Assembly (NCBI GenBank): GCA_038125995.1
Contig: JAYPEX010000006.1
Coordinates: 62,001-126,000, forward strand
From: MAG-120531 sp038125995
Lineage (GTDB): Bacteria > Bacteroidota > Bacteroidia > Flavobacteriales > Flavobacteriaceae
DNA: 64,000 nt
Reading direction: 5' to 3'
Shown in pieces: positions 36,481-46,052 of this stretch. The number at the start of each line of letters is the position of its first letter. The stretch's first letter is position 1. Both the position numbers and the translations under genes were made by a program. Below the pieces are notes generated by a model. The model saw only the letters and a list, made by a program, of their open reading frames with translations, was not told where the DNA came from and searched no databases.

Positions 36481-37743
36481 ATGAAAAATCTACTTTCCAT
36501 CTTTTTATTCTTAAGTCTTCTAGTTGTCAATGCTCAAACTTTAGAATTCGCAACCCCTGAATCTGTAGGAATGTCATCAAAGCGTTTAGAGCGTTTGACA
36601 GATCGATTTAAAAAATACATCGATGAAGGAGCTCTTCCCGGTACAGTAACACTCATTGCTCGTAAAGGGAAGATTGTTTACTTGGAAGCACTGGGAGCAT
36701 CTGATATGGAGTCTGATATGAAAATGAAAGAAGATGCTATTTTTAGAATCGCCTCTCAAACCAAAGCCCTCATCAGTGTTGGAATTATGATGCTTCAAGA
36801 AGAGGGTAAATTACTGATTCACGATCCCCTAAGCAACTATATACCAGAGTTTAAAAATTCAACTGTTGCAGTTCCTAATGACTCCAAAGAAGGATATGAA
36901 ATTGTTGCTGCGAATCGCGAGATCACTTTAAGAGACCTCCTGACGCATACTGCTGGAATAAGCTATGGAGGTGGAGCAGCATCAAAGCTTTGGAAGGAAG
37001 CGAAAATCCAAGGTTGGTATTTTGCTCATCGGGATGAACCCATTGTTGAAACGATCAAACGATTGGCGTTATTACCTCAAGAAGAACAGCCTGGTAAGCG
37101 ATTTGTCTACGGATACAATACTGATATTTTAGGAGCGGTCATTGAAATCGCTTCTGGAATGCCTTTAGATCAATTTGTTCAAGAAAAAATCTTGAATCCG
37201 CTTGAAATGAATGATACACATTTCTACCTTCCTAAATCAAAGCAAAAAAGATTAGCGACCGTATACAATCAACGAAATGGTCTCCTGGTCAGAGCTCCAA
37301 AATCTGGAGGAATGGAAGGTCAGGGCCTCTATGTTGAGGGTCCTAGAAAGAGCTTTTCAGGAGGTGCTGGATTGTTGAGTACTGCACATGATTACGCAAA
37401 ATTCCTTCAGATGATGCTCAATAATGGCGTATACAACAATCACCGTTTTCTATCTAGAAAATCTATTGAACTCATGACCACCAATCACTTAGATACTGTA
37501 GAATTTCCATGGATAGGTGGCACAGGCTTTGGATTGGGCTTTTCCATAGTGACTGATCTTGGTAAATTTGCAAAACCTTCTTCCGAAGGAGAATACGGCT
37601 GGGGGGGTGCCTATCATTCCTCCTATTGGGTAAATCCTGAAGAAGAACTTGTTGTGGTCTACTTTACTCAAGTGATTCCAATAGCAAATGTCCAAGATCA
37701 CGACACCCTAAGAGCCCTTGTTTATCAATCCATCATCGATTAA
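36481..37743 (+). CDS. Serine hydrolase of the beta-lactamase class C / esterase family, exported
   Basis: 420 residues from the ATG at 36481, giving a signal peptide that ends at VNAQ; an ATG 24 bases upstream only adds a non-signal-like stretch. The SxxK motif is S-Q-T-K (residues 92-95), and VYGYNTDILG near residue 210 supplies the second motif Tyr. HTAGISYGGG and GGAGLLSTAHDYAKF are typical of DD-peptidase-like esterases. The terminal motif is GWGGAYHSSYWVNPEE in place of KTG. It is periplasmic, hydrolysing an ester or amide; substrate unknown, and antibiotic resistance should not be assumed. Confidence 0.85.
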   Translation: MKNLLSIFLFLSLLVVNAQTLEFATPESVGMSSKRLERLTDRFKKYIDEGALPGTVTLIARKGKIVYLEALGASDMESDMKMKEDAIFRIASQTKALISVGIMMLQEEGKLLIHDPLSNYIPEFKNSTVAVPNDSKEGYEIVAANREITLRDLLTHTAGISYGGGAASKLWKEAKIQGWYFAHRDEPIVETIKRLALLPQEEQPGKRFVYGYNTDILGAVIEIASGMPLDQFVQEKILNPLEMNDTHFYLPKSKQKRLATVYNQRNGLLVRAPKSGGMEGQGLYVEGPRKSFSGGAGLLSTAHDYAKFLQMMLNNGVYNNHRFLSRKSIELMTTNHLDTVEFPWIGGTGFGLGFSIVTDLGKFAKPSSEGEYGWGGAYHSSYWVNPEEELVVVYFTQVIPIANVQDHDTLRALVYQSIID

Positions 37744-37767
37744 AAGGGGATGACAACCTCCCCTTTT
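37742..37767. terminator. Bidirectional terminator between the serine hydrolase and TonB receptor
   Basis: AAAAGGGG and CCCCTTTT are perfect arms with an eight-base loop, extended by one A-T pair. It overlaps the serine hydrolase stop codon and sits 22 bases past the receptor's stop. Confidence 0.8.
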
Positions 37768-37788
37768 ATGATTGGTGCGTTTTCAAAA

Positions 37789-40008
37789 CTAGAGATGAAA
37801 AGAAAGCCCAGCGTAGATTCCAAAGGGATGTCCAGCTCTAAAACCTGCAGGAACTCTAGATACTGCGTAGACATCATCAAAGAGGTTTACGACATTCATT
37901 TTAAGATTAACTTGATCACTTAAAGCATATTGAGCTGCTGCATTGACGATAAAATAAGCCTCTAATGGTTGTGCCTCAGTTCCAGTACCCGCTAAAGTCC
38001 CAAAGGAACCCTGATAACGAGCGTTAAAATTCAACTCAAATCTAGGTAAGACCATTCCCGTGTTTACATTCCACTGATGTTGTGGTATGTAAGGTACACG
38101 ATCTCCTATTTCTACAGAACCCCATAGGTCTTGACTACTATTAAAATTGGATTCAAATTTGGCATTAGTAAGTGTATAGGTAAAATTAATGGGCCATTGT
38201 AATTTTGAAGTATTGATCACTTGATAGGTCAAAAGAAGTTCCATTCCATGAACAAATACTTCCCCTGCATTGAACTGATCGAGTGAACCAGTACCTCCAC
38301 TTGCAGCGCTATCCGATCCTAATAAATTTTCATAGTCATTTATAAAACCAACCAACTCTCCACTTAGGGTACCATAATTAAATCGAGAACCTAACTCATA
38401 GTTTACACTTGATTCTGCCTTTTCACCTGTTTTACTTCCTGGAGGTGAAAATCCTTTGTGAATTCCACCAAAAACTGAGAACTGATTCGATTTGGTAGAG
38501 TTAAATCCTACACCTGGGATCCATACGCGAACTGTATTGGAGCGCTCACTTAGGTCCGAACCTGAGCGAGTTGCATCTGAGGATCCATAATCCAAACGAT
38601 CTAAGGTAATATCTTCGTAGCGTAATCCAGGAGTCAGGGTTAATCCGTTGTGTTTCCATTTGTAAAGGGCATAAGATGAAAAAGCAGTTGCTGATGAAAT
38701 TCTATTTCCTTGTACACCGCGTATTCCATCTGAATTCTTAACTAAATCTAGATTGATGAGCTGGTAACCATCCTCCCACTGAAATCGGTCTTCTTCATCG
38801 TAATGGTAGCGTATTCCCACTTCAATATCATTAAATGCTCCATTCGAACTATACCAGTGACGATCTAATTTGGTTTGAATTCCCTTTGAGGTATAGACCC
38901 TGTTATTAGCTTTTAACAATAAGGAGTTCGGATCACTGTCTATTGCTCCAGTTAATATTGCCAAGTGATTCGAGAATTGCTCAGGATTTGAAATCACTTT
39001 TGATAAGGAATGTTTTACACCTTGATAGATCACATCATCCAGTTTATACCAATTGCGTGTAAATTCATTGTGATAGGCATTAGTAGTCATTTTAAATAAT
39101 TGATTGAACGCAACAGAGTGGGTCCACATGAACTGTTTTTGTAGTGCATCCATAAGATCCCCCTGAGAAGAAGCATACCTTCTGTATGGATTTTCATTAA
39201 AATCTTCAGCTGTTAAACCTAAATAAGTTTCATTTGAGAGTTCATCATAAAAGTGATATTTCAACTCCAAGTATTGAGGATTCTTAGCCGCTTTTTTCGA
39301 ACTCCAACGAACTTTGGCCATGACATCAGTGATATCAAATCCAGTATGATCATTAGAATCTAAATTTTTAATGCCATCCGAATTATAGTTCGCATATTCT
39401 AACAAATAACCCAATTGTCCTTTTTGATCTCCGACTGAAGTTACTAGTTGAGAACTTTTAAAGCTTCCAAAATTTGTTTTGAATCGAGCTTCAAAGGATT
39501 CTGGAATTGAAGTGGATACCATATTCAGGGCCCCTCCTGTTGTATGAGGACCATATTGAACCTGACTACTTCCCTTAAGTAACTCAACAGCTTCCATTCT
39601 GAGAATTGAAGGGAAGTAATAAGCTGCAGGAGCTGCATAAGGTGCTGGAGCGATTAAAACCCCATCTTCCATAAGGGTAATTTTTGAGCTTCGTTGGGGA
39701 GAAGTACCTCGAATTGATAGATTTGGGCGTAATCCAAACCCATCTTCTTCATAAAAATTAATACCAGGTACACGACTTAATACTTGGCTGATATCTGTTG
39801 CAGAAAAACTAGCCAATTCCTTACTCGAAATATAGTAAGCTGAACCGGTTCGATTCTTTGCAACAAATTGATTTCCTAAGATCGTATTGGCGCGAATAAT
39901 AACCTCATCGAGCTGTTGTATGCTATCCAACTCTTGGATCTTATCCTGTGAATAGCCGATCTCAAATGCGACGATCAACATAATAACTAAAAGGAATGAA
40001 TTTTTCAT
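37789..40008 (-). CDS. TonB-dependent outer-membrane receptor (FecA-like)
   Basis: 739 residues with a signal peptide to ~SQD. A short TonB-box region (QQLDEVIIRAN) precedes the plug (SFSATDISQVLSRVPGINFYEED; RPNLSIRGTSPQRSSKITLMEDGVL; MEAVELLKGSSQVQYGPHTTGGALN). The 22-strand barrel follows and ends in HPFGIYAGLSFHL. It lacks the N-terminal carboxypeptidase-like domain of SusC and has no SusD neighbour; the plug resembles ferric-citrate-type receptors. The gene diverges from the sucrose operon, so it could take up a sugar or an iron chelate; the plug favours iron. A TAnnTTTG box lies 34 bases upstream. Confidence 0.88.
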   Translation of the reverse strand: MKNSFLLVIMLIVAFEIGYSQDKIQELDSIQQLDEVIIRANTILGNQFVAKNRTGSAYYISSKELASFSATDISQVLSRVPGINFYEEDGFGLRPNLSIRGTSPQRSSKITLMEDGVLIAPAPYAAPAAYYFPSILRMEAVELLKGSSQVQYGPHTTGGALNMVSTSIPESFEARFKTNFGSFKSSQLVTSVGDQKGQLGYLLEYANYNSDGIKNLDSNDHTGFDITDVMAKVRWSSKKAAKNPQYLELKYHFYDELSNETYLGLTAEDFNENPYRRYASSQGDLMDALQKQFMWTHSVAFNQLFKMTTNAYHNEFTRNWYKLDDVIYQGVKHSLSKVISNPEQFSNHLAILTGAIDSDPNSLLLKANNRVYTSKGIQTKLDRHWYSSNGAFNDIEVGIRYHYDEEDRFQWEDGYQLINLDLVKNSDGIRGVQGNRISSATAFSSYALYKWKHNGLTLTPGLRYEDITLDRLDYGSSDATRSGSDLSERSNTVRVWIPGVGFNSTKSNQFSVFGGIHKGFSPPGSKTGEKAESSVNYELGSRFNYGTLSGELVGFINDYENLLGSDSAASGGTGSLDQFNAGEVFVHGMELLLTYQVINTSKLQWPINFTYTLTNAKFESNFNSSQDLWGSVEIGDRVPYIPQHQWNVNTGMVLPRFELNFNARYQGSFGTLAGTGTEAQPLEAYFIVNAAAQYALSDQVNLKMNVVNLFDDVYAVSRVPAGFRAGHPFGIYAGLSFHL

Positions 40009-40041
40009 TATACTTATTTAGATTAATTATAAATAATGAAG

Positions 40042-40049
40042 CAAATATA
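40042..40049 (-). promoter_or_regulatory. TAnnTTTG -7 promoter box for the TonB receptor
   Basis: TATATTTG on the minus strand, 34 bases before the receptor's ATG at 40008, matches the Bacteroidota consensus perfectly. Confidence 0.5.
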
Positions 40050-40094
40050 CCGCTCAATTAATGATCTAGCAATCTTATTTAGAATTATTTTAAA

Positions 40095-40128
40095 TAATTT
40101 TTTGAACTATTTGATTTTCAAAAAATTA
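40095..40128. promoter_or_regulatory. Perfect 12-bp inverted repeat between TonB receptor and sucrose operon
   Basis: TAATTTTTTGAA and TTCAAAAAATTA are identical-reverse arms with a ten-base spacer. The site sits ~50 bases upstream of the receptor's -7 box and ~105 before the MFS gene. No T-run suits a terminator, so an operator for either or both promoters is likely. Confidence 0.4.
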
Positions 40129-40232
40129 ATATGAAAAATTAATTTACTACAAGGTTATAGTATTAATTATCAGTGTTTTACAGTTGTATCGAACACTTAA
40201 TTTCATATATTGCTAAACCAATCAAACAAACT

Positions 40233-41570
40233 ATGCTTCATAAAATCACCAAAATTAAACTCAGCTTCTGGCAGATCTTAAACATGAACGTTGGATTTTT
40301 TGGAATCCAGTACAGTTTTGGATTACAACAATCAGCAGTCAACCCTATTTACGATTTCCTAGGGGCTGCTCCTGATGAAATCCCACTCTTAAATTTAGCT
40401 GGACCTGTGACCGGTTTAGTAGTACAACCAATTATTGGCGTATTAAGCGATAAAACATGGCACCCCCGTTTTGGAAGAAGAACTCCCTATTTCTTTATTG
40501 GAGCACTACTCTGTAGTATTGCCTTATTTGCATATCCATTTAGTAGTTCACTGTGGATGGCAGCTGGACTCTTGTGGATCTTAGATGCTGGTAACAATAC
40601 GGCTATGGAACCTTATAGAGCTTTTATTGCTGATACTTTAGACGATGATCAACGCCCTCTAGGGTTTCAGATGCAAAGTTTCTTTACAGGTTTTGGTCAA
40701 ACTCTAGCAAACTTATCACTATTCATTTTCCCAATGATTTTCATTGGGAAAACAGGGTCTTTACCTACTTGGGTATACGCCTCCTTCTTTTTAGGAGCTG
40801 TTTGTTCCATTGGCTCTATCCTTTGGAGTATCAAATCCACAAAGGAAATTCCACCAACTGATGAAGAATTAGCAAAAATGAGAGCTGAAAAGAAATCGGT
40901 GATTACCCCATTTGTTGAAATCGCTTCTGCGATAAAAGATATGCCTAAGGTGATGTGGAAACTGGCTCTTGTCTATCTATTTCAGTGGTATGCTTTGTTT
41001 TGTTATTGGCAAAATTCCTCCAAGAGTATTGCCCTGTCGGTTTGGAATGCAACTCCGATGGGAGATCCAGAGAACTATGAAAAAGCGGTGAGTTGGACAG
41101 GACTTGTGAACGGGTGGTACAATATCGTCACTTTTTTAACAGCCTTTTTACTGGTAGGTTTTGCTAAGAAATATTCTGCTAGAAATGTCCACTCGCTCTG
41201 TTTGCTTTTAGCTGCAGTTGGATTTTTAGTCTTCCCACATATTGAAAATAAAAATCTTCTCTTCTTTGCAATTACTGGATTTGGTGTAGGTTGGGCTTCA
41301 ATGATGGGAATACCATATCTAATGGTTGTATCAGAAATCCCAAAAGAACGCTATGGTGTTTATATGGGAATTATCAATATGATGATTGTGCTTCCGATGA
41401 TTTTCCAGAACCTTTCTTTTGGTTACGTAATTAAAAACTTTCTGGACAATGATCCTCGACAAGCGATCACATTTGCAGGTGTAGCCCTACTCATTGCTGC
41501 TGGAATTACCATGACTATAAAAAATAAAAAAGTAGACCCTGATGTCCAAATTGCAAGTACTGGACATTAA
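40233..41570 (+). CDS. Sugar/proton MFS transporter, sucrose-carrier type
   Basis: 445 residues from the ATG at 40233; earlier in-frame codons (40173) encode a non-conserved extension. Twelve helices are predicted. LAGPVTGLVVQPIIGVLSDKTWHPRFGRRTPYFFIGA is the signature loop 2-3 of the SUT/SLC45-like glycoside symporters, and DAGNNTAMEPYRAFIADTL is the typical helix-4 block. It probably brings sucrose into the cytoplasm with protons. It starts the operon with a PfkB kinase (12-base gap), a GH13_18 phosphorylase and an amylosucrase, which fixes its role by context. Confidence 0.85.
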   Translation: MLHKITKIKLSFWQILNMNVGFFGIQYSFGLQQSAVNPIYDFLGAAPDEIPLLNLAGPVTGLVVQPIIGVLSDKTWHPRFGRRTPYFFIGALLCSIALFAYPFSSSLWMAAGLLWILDAGNNTAMEPYRAFIADTLDDDQRPLGFQMQSFFTGFGQTLANLSLFIFPMIFIGKTGSLPTWVYASFFLGAVCSIGSILWSIKSTKEIPPTDEELAKMRAEKKSVITPFVEIASAIKDMPKVMWKLALVYLFQWYALFCYWQNSSKSIALSVWNATPMGDPENYEKAVSWTGLVNGWYNIVTFLTAFLLVGFAKKYSARNVHSLCLLLAAVGFLVFPHIENKNLLFFAITGFGVGWASMMGIPYLMVVSEIPKERYGVYMGIINMMIVLPMIFQNLSFGYVIKNFLDNDPRQAITFAGVALLIAAGITMTIKNKKVDPDVQIASTGH

Positions 41571-41582
41571 TGATAAAATTAA

Positions 41583-42515
41583 ATGAATAGATCGATTGAT
41601 ATCATATGTATCGGTGAAGTATTGATAGACTTTATCGGTCAACAATCCGGAGTACAAATAAATGAAACTAAAGATTACCACCGCTACTTAGGAGGGTCTC
41701 CTACCAATGTAGCTATGAATTGTTCTCGATTAGATCTCAAATCAAAGCTTATCGCCTGTGTTGGCAATGATGGCTTTGGTGATTATATCCATATGCGTTT
41801 TGATGAAGTGGGAATTGATTACAGTCAAATCAAACGGTTAGACGACTACGCTACATCTGTCATTTTTGTATCTAGAACTGATGGAACTCCGGATTTTATC
41901 CCCTATAGAGAGGCCGATTGTCAAATCAGTGAAGATCAAATATCAAAAGAAGATTTACAAAACGCTAAGATTTACCATACCACCTGTTTTGCGTTGAGTA
42001 AAGAACCTGCTAGAACCACCATTTTAAAGAAGGCTAAAGAAGCTTTCGAGTTAGGTTGTAAGCTCAGTATCGACCTCAACTATGCCGATAAGATTTGGAA
42101 TCATCAAAAAGAGGAAGCCTTTGAAGTCATCAAAACCTACTGCTCTTATAATCCGCTTATAAAAGTTAGTGAAGACGATGTTCTTAGACTCTTTGGAAAA
42201 CAGTTAACTCCAACAGAGGTTTTTGAGTTTTTTCACAATGCAGGTGCAGACATCGTTTGTTTAACACTCGGTTCTAAAGGAGTTCAACTCTCTCAGAAGG
42301 GGAAGGAGCTCATAGAGCTACCGGCGATAAAACTCGAAAAAGTAGTGGACGCTACAGGAGCAGGTGATGCTTTTTGGTCGGGGTTCTTATATGCCTATAT
42401 CAAGGAAAAGCCGATTGATGAATCCCTTACAATTGCCTTAAAATTAGCTGCTCTAAAGCTTCAAAACATCGGTAGATTGCCCAACAATATCAATGTTATA
42501 ACCCAATTATTCTAG
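41583..42515 (+). CDS. PfkB-family carbohydrate kinase, probable fructokinase
   Basis: 310 residues. The ribokinase fold has ICIGEVLIDFIG at the start, GGSPTNVAMNCSRLDLKSKLIACVGNDGFG in the sugar-binding half, and DATGAGDAFWSGFLYAY with the catalytic Asp and anion hole near residue 255. In this operon the most likely substrate is fructose released from sucrose, giving fructose-6-phosphate (or fructose-1-phosphate) from ATP. Other PfkB substrates cannot be excluded from sequence. It starts 12 bases after the MFS gene and ends one base before the phosphorylase gene, so the operon is tight. Confidence 0.85.
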   Translation: MNRSIDIICIGEVLIDFIGQQSGVQINETKDYHRYLGGSPTNVAMNCSRLDLKSKLIACVGNDGFGDYIHMRFDEVGIDYSQIKRLDDYATSVIFVSRTDGTPDFIPYREADCQISEDQISKEDLQNAKIYHTTCFALSKEPARTTILKKAKEAFELGCKLSIDLNYADKIWNHQKEEAFEVIKTYCSYNPLIKVSEDDVLRLFGKQLTPTEVFEFFHNAGADIVCLTLGSKGVQLSQKGKELIELPAIKLEKVVDATGAGDAFWSGFLYAYIKEKPIDESLTIALKLAALKLQNIGRLPNNINVITQLF

Positions 42516-42516
42516 G

Positions 42517-44064
42517 ATGAATAAAAGAAATGGACCAAAGATGAGCGGGGTCATGTTAAATGCCTACCCCGATAGTATGGGTGGGAATTTATCTGAGCTC
42601 ATAAAAGTTTTAAAACAATCGGAGTTTGAGGATTGTTTTTCATTCTTTTACGTGTTACCGACATTCTTTAATTCGGACCTAGACAGAGGATTTTCAATCA
42701 TTGACTACGACTTGAACAGTTCATTGGTAAGTGAGCAAGATCTCAAGGATCTCAAAGACTTACACATTGAATTAAAATTTGATATTGTACTCAACCACCT
42801 TTCAGTGGCCTCACCGCAGTTTAAAGATTTACTTGAAAATGGAACGGACTCCAAATACAAAGATTTCTTTATCAATTGGAATGAATTCTGGGAAGGTCAT
42901 GGTGAATTGAATAAGGATGGAATCCTAATCCCTGAAGAACAGTATTTGTCCAAACTCTTTATGAGAAAATCAGGGCTTCCAATTCTTGAAGTAGAATTTC
43001 CAGATGGCAGTAAACAACCCTATTGGAACACCTTTTATCAAAAAATAAGTGTTGATGAGAATGGCAATAAGCGCTATTTGGGTCAAATGGATGTCAACGC
43101 TCAATCGGAGTTCGTGTGGGATTTTTACGATCAAACGCTAAAAAAACTCAGTGAATACGGATGTAAAATTCTGCGGCTCGACGCTTTTGCTTATTTGAAC
43201 AAAGAAGTTGGACGCTCCAACTTTTTTAACGAACCAGGAACTTGGGATCACCTTGAGAGAATCAGATCTTTAGCAGATCAATACCACCTGAGTTTACTCC
43301 CGGAAATTCACGCAGAGTACGGACAGGGTTTACACAAACAAGTTGCTGAAAAGGATTATACCATATATGATTTCTTTTTACCTGGTCTTTGTATTCACAC
43401 CCTAGAAACAGCATCGTCTTCTGCTCTAAAAAAATGGATTTTAGAAATTCAAGAAGAAGGATATCAAACCGTAAATATGCTAGGTTGTCACGATGGAATT
43501 CCTGTTTTAGATTTAAAAGGCTTACTCAGTGATGAGCAGATTCAAAATATCATGGACACCATCCTAGATCGAGGAGGTATGGTTAAAAACCTCTACGATG
43601 CCGATGGAAATAAAATCTCCTACTATCAGATTAATGCCACTTATTATTCAGCATTAGGAGAGAATGACCAAAAGATGTTACTCGCGAGAGCCATTCAACT
43701 CTTCACTCCGGGGATTCCTCAAATATGGTATCTAGATCTCTTTGGTGGCACCAATGATTACAGAGCTGTTGAAGAAGGTGGAAGTGGAGCTCATAAAGAG
43801 ATCAATAGAACGAATCTCACCGCAGAAGAGATGAACGATCGTTTAAAAAACGAACTGATTTTAAAACAACTTGAACTGATTCAACTTCGCAATACTTCAA
43901 AAGCGTTTTTAGGAGCGATGATTCTTGAGAATACTGCAGATCATTTAATCCATATCAAGTGGAAACACGACAAGGAGGAGGTGGAACTCATCGCTGATTT
44001 AAACACTTACAATTTTGAAATTAGAGCCTTTCAGAATGGCGATCTAAAATCGTATCATTACTAA
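42517..44064 (+). CDS. GH13_18 sucrose-phosphorylase-like enzyme
   Basis: 515 residues (Bifidobacterium sucrose phosphorylase is about 504). The early SGVMLNAYPDSMGGNLSEL, then FDIVLNHLS, ILRLDAFAYLNKE with nucleophile Asp, LLPEIHAEYG with acid/base Glu, and GCHDGIPVLDLKGLL with stabilising Asp match the subfamily, as does the late NATYYSALGENDQ and the PQIWYLDLFGGTND loop. It would convert sucrose and phosphate to alpha-glucose-1-phosphate and fructose. Family members also use glucosylglycerate, glucosylglycerol or sucrose-6'-phosphate, and the PEIHAEY and CHDG spots differ from the classic enzyme. A second ATG eight codons in is a possible start. Cytoplasmic. Confidence 0.82.
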   Translation: MNKRNGPKMSGVMLNAYPDSMGGNLSELIKVLKQSEFEDCFSFFYVLPTFFNSDLDRGFSIIDYDLNSSLVSEQDLKDLKDLHIELKFDIVLNHLSVASPQFKDLLENGTDSKYKDFFINWNEFWEGHGELNKDGILIPEEQYLSKLFMRKSGLPILEVEFPDGSKQPYWNTFYQKISVDENGNKRYLGQMDVNAQSEFVWDFYDQTLKKLSEYGCKILRLDAFAYLNKEVGRSNFFNEPGTWDHLERIRSLADQYHLSLLPEIHAEYGQGLHKQVAEKDYTIYDFFLPGLCIHTLETASSSALKKWILEIQEEGYQTVNMLGCHDGIPVLDLKGLLSDEQIQNIMDTILDRGGMVKNLYDADGNKISYYQINATYYSALGENDQKMLLARAIQLFTPGIPQIWYLDLFGGTNDYRAVEEGGSGAHKEINRTNLTAEEMNDRLKNELILKQLELIQLRNTSKAFLGAMILENTADHLIHIKWKHDKEEVELIADLNTYNFEIRAFQNGDLKSYHY

Positions 44065-44105
44065 GGTTTATTTTGTAACTTTTATTGAAGTTTAACAACA
44101 AGGTT

Positions 44106-46052
44106 ATGTTAAGACATCACTTATTATCAGAACTAGATCTTCGTTTAAAAAACCTCAAGGTTTCAGAAGAATTTAAAAATGGGATTAAAGAACGCTTTAT
44201 TGCAAATAGTTCTGATATTGAAGATCTCTACAATGATCTTTACGGTCATCTTCCCAAAAGCAACAAGCTCTTCTTTCAACTTTTAGATCAACTTTTTAAT
44301 GCTTATTCTGAGCGTCCAGTTGAGTTAAAAACAAGGGATAAAGATAAATTAAAAGAAAATTATTGGTTTTGTTCACAGCAGCTCACTGGAATGAGTCTTT
44401 ATGTCGACCGTTTTGCCGGTAAACTTCCCGATGTTGAACATAAATTATCGTATCTAGAAGAACTAGGGGTTAATTTTTTACATCTAATGCCTCTTTTTGA
44501 AAGTCCAAAAGATGCTAGTGATGGTGGTTACGCAGTATCTGACTTTAAAAAAGTAGATGAGCGATTTGGGAATTTGGAAGAGTTGCAACAGTTAGGAGCC
44601 ACAATGAGATCAAAGGGAATGTATTTAATGCTTGATATTATTCTCAACCACACCTCTGATCGACATGAGTGGGCTCAAAAAGCCAAAGCGGGGGAAAAAA
44701 AATATCAAGACTTCTACTATTGTTATTCCGATCGATCTATCCCTGATTTAATGGAGTACCATATGCCGGAGGTATTTCCAGAGAGTGCTCCTGGCAACTT
44801 CACCTTTATTCATGAAATGAACCAATGGGTAATGAGTGTATTTCACTCGTATCAGTGGGATTTAAACTTTAAGAATCCAGAAGTTCTAGTGGCGATGATG
44901 GATAACATCTATTTCTACGCCAATCTGGGAGTCGATATTCTCCGCATTGATGCCCCTGCCTTTATTTGGAAAGAACAAGGAACTTCTTGTCAAGGACTCC
45001 CAAATGCTCATAAGTTACTGCAACTCATCAAACTTCTAGTCGAAGTGCCTGCTCCAGGAATGGCTATTCTAGGGGAGGCTATTGTAGGTCCTCACCAGAT
45101 TTTAGAATACTTTGGAAAGGGTAGATTTACAGCACACCAATGTGACTTTGCCTACAATGCCACTCAAATGGCGACTCAATGGGATGCCCTAGCTACTGGA
45201 GACACTAGAGTGATGCGTGAAGCTATGAAAGTAGTCGATTTAAAGCCTTTAGGGACTAGTTGGATTAATTACAGCAGATGTCACGATGATATCGGATTGG
45301 GATACGATGATTATATGATCGCTAATGCTGGGAAAGATCCCAACTTACATCGCAAGTATTTAAAAGATTACTATTCTGGAACCTTTAGTGGTTCTCCCTC
45401 AAAAGGAGCTCTTTTTGGAACCAACCCTAAAAATAACGATGCTCGAATTTCTGGAAGCTTGGCCTCTTTATGTGGCGTTGAATCTGCACTAGAATCCAAT
45501 GATGAAAAGGGGATTCACACCGCAATTGACAAGCTGACTTTAATGCAGGCTCAGAGCTTCTTTTCAGGTGGAATTCCTCTGATATTCTACGGAGATGAAT
45601 TGGGATGTATTAATGATTATTCCTATTTAGAAGATCCTTCAAAATCCTATGACAATCGATGGATGCATCGTCCCATCATCAATTGGGATCTAGCATCCAA
45701 AAGATCCGACATCAATACGATTCAAGGTATGGTTTTTGAAAGACATCAACGACTCATTCGTATTCGAAAAGCACACAAGGCTTTTGCAGATCACAAAAAC
45801 ACCCAATGGCTAACTCTTAATTCTCCAACGATCTGCTCTTTTGTCAGAACATCAGAGGATCAAAGTGTTTTTTGCTTCTTAAATTACAGTAATGAAACCC
45901 AACAACTACCGGAGTCGGTGTTTAATTGCTTAGGAAAAGGACCTCATCAATTAAAAGAATTGTGGTCGAATCAACTGATGGAATTCAATTCACCATTGAA
46001 CTATTTTGATATCAAGCCTTATCAATTTTATATTCTGAGTAACAACATCTAA
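44106..46052 (+). CDS. Amylosucrase (GH13_4)
   Basis: 648 residues from the ATG at 44106; a TTG at 44085 gives a longer frame but has no merit. The enzyme shows SLYVDRFAGKLPDVEHKLSYLEELG, LHLMPLFESPKDASDGGYAVSDF, ILNHTSDRHEWA, LRIDAPAFIWKEQGTSCQGLPNAH with nucleophile Asp282, ILGEAIVG with Glu324 and YSRCHDDIGLG. Those blocks closely follow characterised amylosucrases rather than alpha-amylases. It transfers glucose from sucrose onto glycogen or maltooligosaccharides, releasing fructose. There is no signal peptide, so it is cytoplasmic. It ends the sucrose operon after a 41-base gap. A sucrose hydrolase is the alternative. Confidence 0.88.
   Translation: MLRHHLLSELDLRLKNLKVSEEFKNGIKERFIANSSDIEDLYNDLYGHLPKSNKLFFQLLDQLFNAYSERPVELKTRDKDKLKENYWFCSQQLTGMSLYVDRFAGKLPDVEHKLSYLEELGVNFLHLMPLFESPKDASDGGYAVSDFKKVDERFGNLEELQQLGATMRSKGMYLMLDIILNHTSDRHEWAQKAKAGEKKYQDFYYCYSDRSIPDLMEYHMPEVFPESAPGNFTFIHEMNQWVMSVFHSYQWDLNFKNPEVLVAMMDNIYFYANLGVDILRIDAPAFIWKEQGTSCQGLPNAHKLLQLIKLLVEVPAPGMAILGEAIVGPHQILEYFGKGRFTAHQCDFAYNATQMATQWDALATGDTRVMREAMKVVDLKPLGTSWINYSRCHDDIGLGYDDYMIANAGKDPNLHRKYLKDYYSGTFSGSPSKGALFGTNPKNNDARISGSLASLCGVESALESNDEKGIHTAIDKLTLMQAQSFFSGGIPLIFYGDELGCINDYSYLEDPSKSYDNRWMHRPIINWDLASKRSDINTIQGMVFERHQRLIRIRKAHKAFADHKNTQWLTLNSPTICSFVRTSEDQSVFCFLNYSNETQQLPESVFNCLGKGPHQLKELWSNQLMEFNSPLNYFDIKPYQFYILSNNI

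Noticed and set aside
37789..40008. SusC-type receptor of a polysaccharide-utilisation locus
   Set aside because: It is 739 residues, lacks the N-terminal carboxypeptidase-like domain of SusC and has no SusD next to it; the plug is FecA-like.
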